Shown here: one piece after another, positions 28,344-30,886 of the stretch | How positions within the stretch are numbered: position 1 is the stretch's first letter | How the letters are laid out: the number at the start of each line of letters is the position of its first letter | From: Priapulus caudatus | Lineage: Eukaryota > Priapulida > Priapulimorpha > Priapulimorphida > Priapulidae | Direction: 5' to 3' | DNA: 30,886 nt | Assembly (NCBI RefSeq): GCF_000485595.1 | Contig: NW_014577596.1 | Location: forward strand, 7,451 to 38,336 | Position numbers and translations under genes: made by a program | The notes under the pieces: generated by a model | Database searches by the model: none | What the model saw: the letters and a program-made list of their open reading frames with translations, nothing else | Told to the model about the DNA's origin: nothing

Positions 28344-29746
28344 CTGCGACCACGTCAGGTGATACTCCTTATTCGGCATTTACGTGTATAGCCTATAATG
28401 CGACTTTTATTTCTAATTCTTTCATAAATGTTTATCTGAATAAGGAGCAGAGTAGATCAGATATCTCTACTCCATGGACTCCTGATAAAAGAAATACTGA
28501 TGCAATGGAAATAACAAATTATTTAATTGTTCTTTTTGTGTAGTTGTGAAAAGGATCATGTATCCATTGCCGTAGCTAGCGGGGGGCGAGTGAGGCAGTC
28601 TTTCTCCTCTAGAAAATTAGATACAATACGTGCTCATAATGCAAGGGACGAAGGGGAAGCAATGCCGCGCACTGTTTATATATATATTCTAGGCAGTCGA
28701 CCGTCCGTTGCTCACTGCGTTGACTATTTTCAATGTAACATTTTCAACATTTTTCTACATTGCACCGCCCGTGCCGCTATAACTACCAGCTAGAACTTTG
28801 GTAGACTTAGTATTAAATATTTGGCATAAAATTGCTGCGTGTCAATCGACTTTCGTGTTTGTATACCTAGTTTTTTGTGTGAAAAATAAATCAAAACAAC
28901 CGCAAGCAATTTGCCTTTGTCATATCTTCTTTATTGCAGTTGTTGTTACTTATCAACTAAGTCTGTATGTTGTTAAAAGATAGCTATATTATTACAATTA
29001 AAAGTTTCCAGTTAAATATGTTAACAGTTTAAAAAACGATATCATCTTATGAGAAGTATAATTGAAGAAAATCCAGTATTTGCATTAAAACGCAGGTACT
29101 AACAGCACAAAGTATATCCTCAGAATGCTTACATGATATAAAAATATGTTCATTGTAGATAGCATATGAAACCGAGAGTCGAGAAATGTGCCCTTTTTGT
29201 AGAGAAAGAGAAGAAAGTTATGACGTTAAGCTGCTTTCGTGAATTTCTTTTCTGTGTGAAGTCCTCCATCACCAACATGCTGCCACGTGGCGCCATCTGT
29301 ATGCAACCAAACTCTACTTTTTTATTGATTATAATATTGTACAATGTATTCGTGTGTACATGCGGACATAGCTATATAATAATTTGAATAATTGTCGTTC
29401 TGTTTGTTTCTGCATAACTACTAGGCGCGTGCACGAATCCGGCTGAAATTTTTTGTGCTTTCTTCCTACACGTCAGGTTCGATTCTAACACTTTGCTTTT
29501 TGTTATTTATTCGGTTAAATGTTTAAAAAAAACATATTTAGAAAATCTAATAGAAAATCTCCGTGGAAAACATACACGATTCAGTTTACTTCCGCTAGGT
29601 GCGCTGGCTGTAGACTTAGTACAAACACGCAACCACGGGTTAATGGATACAGTAGTCTGTCACGTAACCTTGCAGTGTAATTTGCCAGGGCACACGCGCT
29701 GGATGTGGAATCAAGTCCTCCCCCACCTGCACGCTCGCACTCAGCG
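28344..29746. other. 3' UTR and AT-rich downstream region, no further gene seen
   Basis: Apart from a polyadenylation-signal candidate, this is AT-rich sequence with only short, compositionally random frames. No transposon ends or RNA genes were recognised. Confidence 0.45.
28885..28890 (+). terminator. Candidate polyadenylation signal AATAAA
   Basis: A canonical AATAAA hexamer lies about 540 nt after the stop codon of the terminal exon. In AT-rich DNA such hexamers are frequent, so this is only plausible. Confidence 0.3.
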
Positions 29747-29747
29747 C

Positions 29748-29804
29748 ATATCTATCTATCAATCTATCTATTTTTCTACCTATCTATCTATCTATCTATC
29801 TATC
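29748..29804. repeat. (TATC)n microsatellite
   Basis: This is an ATCT/TATC tetranucleotide array of about 57 bp interrupted once by TTTTTCTACC. Confidence 0.9.
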
Positions 29805-30844
29805 GGCCCTGTCAGTGTGATTTCGATCCTTGTGGTCTGAGTGCGCATTCCGTACGTTATGGTTTACTCTTGGGAATAAATACATATACGAAATATCTGA
29901 GAATTACAAACACATATAATATGTGAAAAGGATATTAAAACCCATTTGACGAATCGTACGAACCTGCGTCACGTAAAGTTCATTAATACACTATGAAATG
30001 CGGAAACACGATAAATGGTGCAGAACACACGAACGAAACTGACTGCACCCAGCGACTATTAAACGGACGCCCGATAAAACGTTATTACGTCCTTACCTTG
30101 TCATTTACCTTCTCACGAGTGACACGTCCGTTGTTTATACGTTCAGGCAGTATCTCTGCGCACTGGTGGAAGATTATTCTCCAGCTATTGCAAGCTCTTT
30201 GGCCTGCGCACGCTGCCGCCTCAGCTGGCACGCTATAGCGATAGTACCATCCTAGATAGATACAGCCTGCCCGTAACTGTATACGCTACAGTACGGGCCC
30301 TACGCTAGCTCTGCATTGTTAATGAACGTGGAATCCACGTACTAATCACAGGACCAAAACGCTCGTGATAATGAAGTAGGTCTGTGGCATGTTGGGGGCC
30401 ACACTATGTGGGGATCGCGAAAATAACCACGGCCCAGACTAACATGGGTAAGCGAGACGGCACTACGCGTATTTACGTATATTGTCAACGACATAACTTG
30501 TGTCCGAAATGAAGATGTGGGCTTACCCGTTCATTAGGCAACCAAGGTATTTATGGTGCCTCGATTACTGATTACGACTGTCTCGTCACTAGGCAACAAC
30601 TTTACCCGGCGGCACAAACAATCGCAGCTCAAACACCTGTGAGCATCAGGTAAGCCCAATTTAGCGTCTGCGCGCCAATTACCAAATTTACGGATTTTCA
30701 ATTAAAATTTCTTAGTAACCAGCAGTGATATGCGACAAACTAATTACACGTTTGGCTAAGGTAATTTACTTATTAATACACAACCGTGCAGTTATTTCTG
30801 CATTCGTCAACGTTGCATAATCGATGACAACTATTCCTTTAAGG
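29805..30844. other. No gene seen
   Basis: This is AT-leaning unique sequence with short frames only (the longest is about 80 codons at 29993-30238, without recognisable motifs or splice context). It precedes the repeated intron segment at the window edge. Confidence 0.4.
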
Positions 30845-30886
30845 GTTTATACGAAAACTTAGCTGTCTTTTGGGACAGCGACGTTC
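30845..30886 (+). repeat. Second copy of the pre-exon segment 28004-28042
   Basis: GTTTATACGAAAACT opens both segments, and GGACAGCGAC followed by C/G TTC ends the overlap. The few differences include loss of the upstream AG. The repeat runs off the end of the window, so its full extent is not visible. Confidence 0.7.

Noticed and set aside
29470-29490. Possible tRNA B box (GGTTCGATTCT)
   Set aside because: There is no A box at the right distance and no cloverleaf could be drawn around it.

Overview
The window looks like invertebrate animal nuclear DNA, most likely arthropod. The evidence is a spliced host gene with consensus GT-AG junctions, introns dominated by simple repeats and transposons, a Dong/R4-type non-LTR retrotransposon targeting (TTA/TAA)n, and a Ty3/gypsy-type element carrying an Env-like gene. 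Nothing prokaryotic is present: no operons, Shine-Dalgarno sites, CRISPR arrays or tRNA/rRNA genes were seen. The species cannot be named from sequence alone.

Layout. 1-9407 is an insertion-rich second version of 12975-21079, in the same order and orientation. It breaks off abruptly inside RT into a 623-bp (GA)n-type array (9408-10030). 10031-12850 is cleaner, host-like DNA with a TATA/CRE promoter-like region, a signal-peptide exon (11063-11129), a 1.1-kb simple-repeat intron, a 21-nt microexon (12269-12289) and a G-rich island. 12975-28003 is a large intron filled with minus-strand retroelements. 28072-28343 is a PAN/apple-like terminal exon in the same splice phase. The rest, to 30886, is AT-rich with a tetranucleotide microsatellite. 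The last 42 bases repeat the sequence just upstream of the terminal exon, suggesting the exon or gene is tandemly repeated beyond the window.

The transposon block is best read as nested. The 3' part of a Dong-like element (13021 to about 16200) and a Dong-like 5' part (about 27080-27935) are flanked outside by TTA repeats. They could be one element of roughly 4.1 kb split by later arrivals. These are a Ty3/gypsy-type element with gag, protease, RT, RNase H, integrase and an F-like Env (about 23925 down to 17300), a fragment of a different Ty3/gypsy pol (26918 down to about 25000), and a nested terminal-inverted-repeat complex (23915-25000) between the two.

How it works together: exon 1, the microexon and the terminal exon are all phase-1 compatible and could encode one small secreted protein with a single PAN-like module. 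The retroelements are on the opposite strand and look inactive, with frameshifts throughout and altered RT active-site boxes. The most important caution is that 1-9407 may be an assembly artefact (uncorrected long-read gap fill) rather than a biological duplication.
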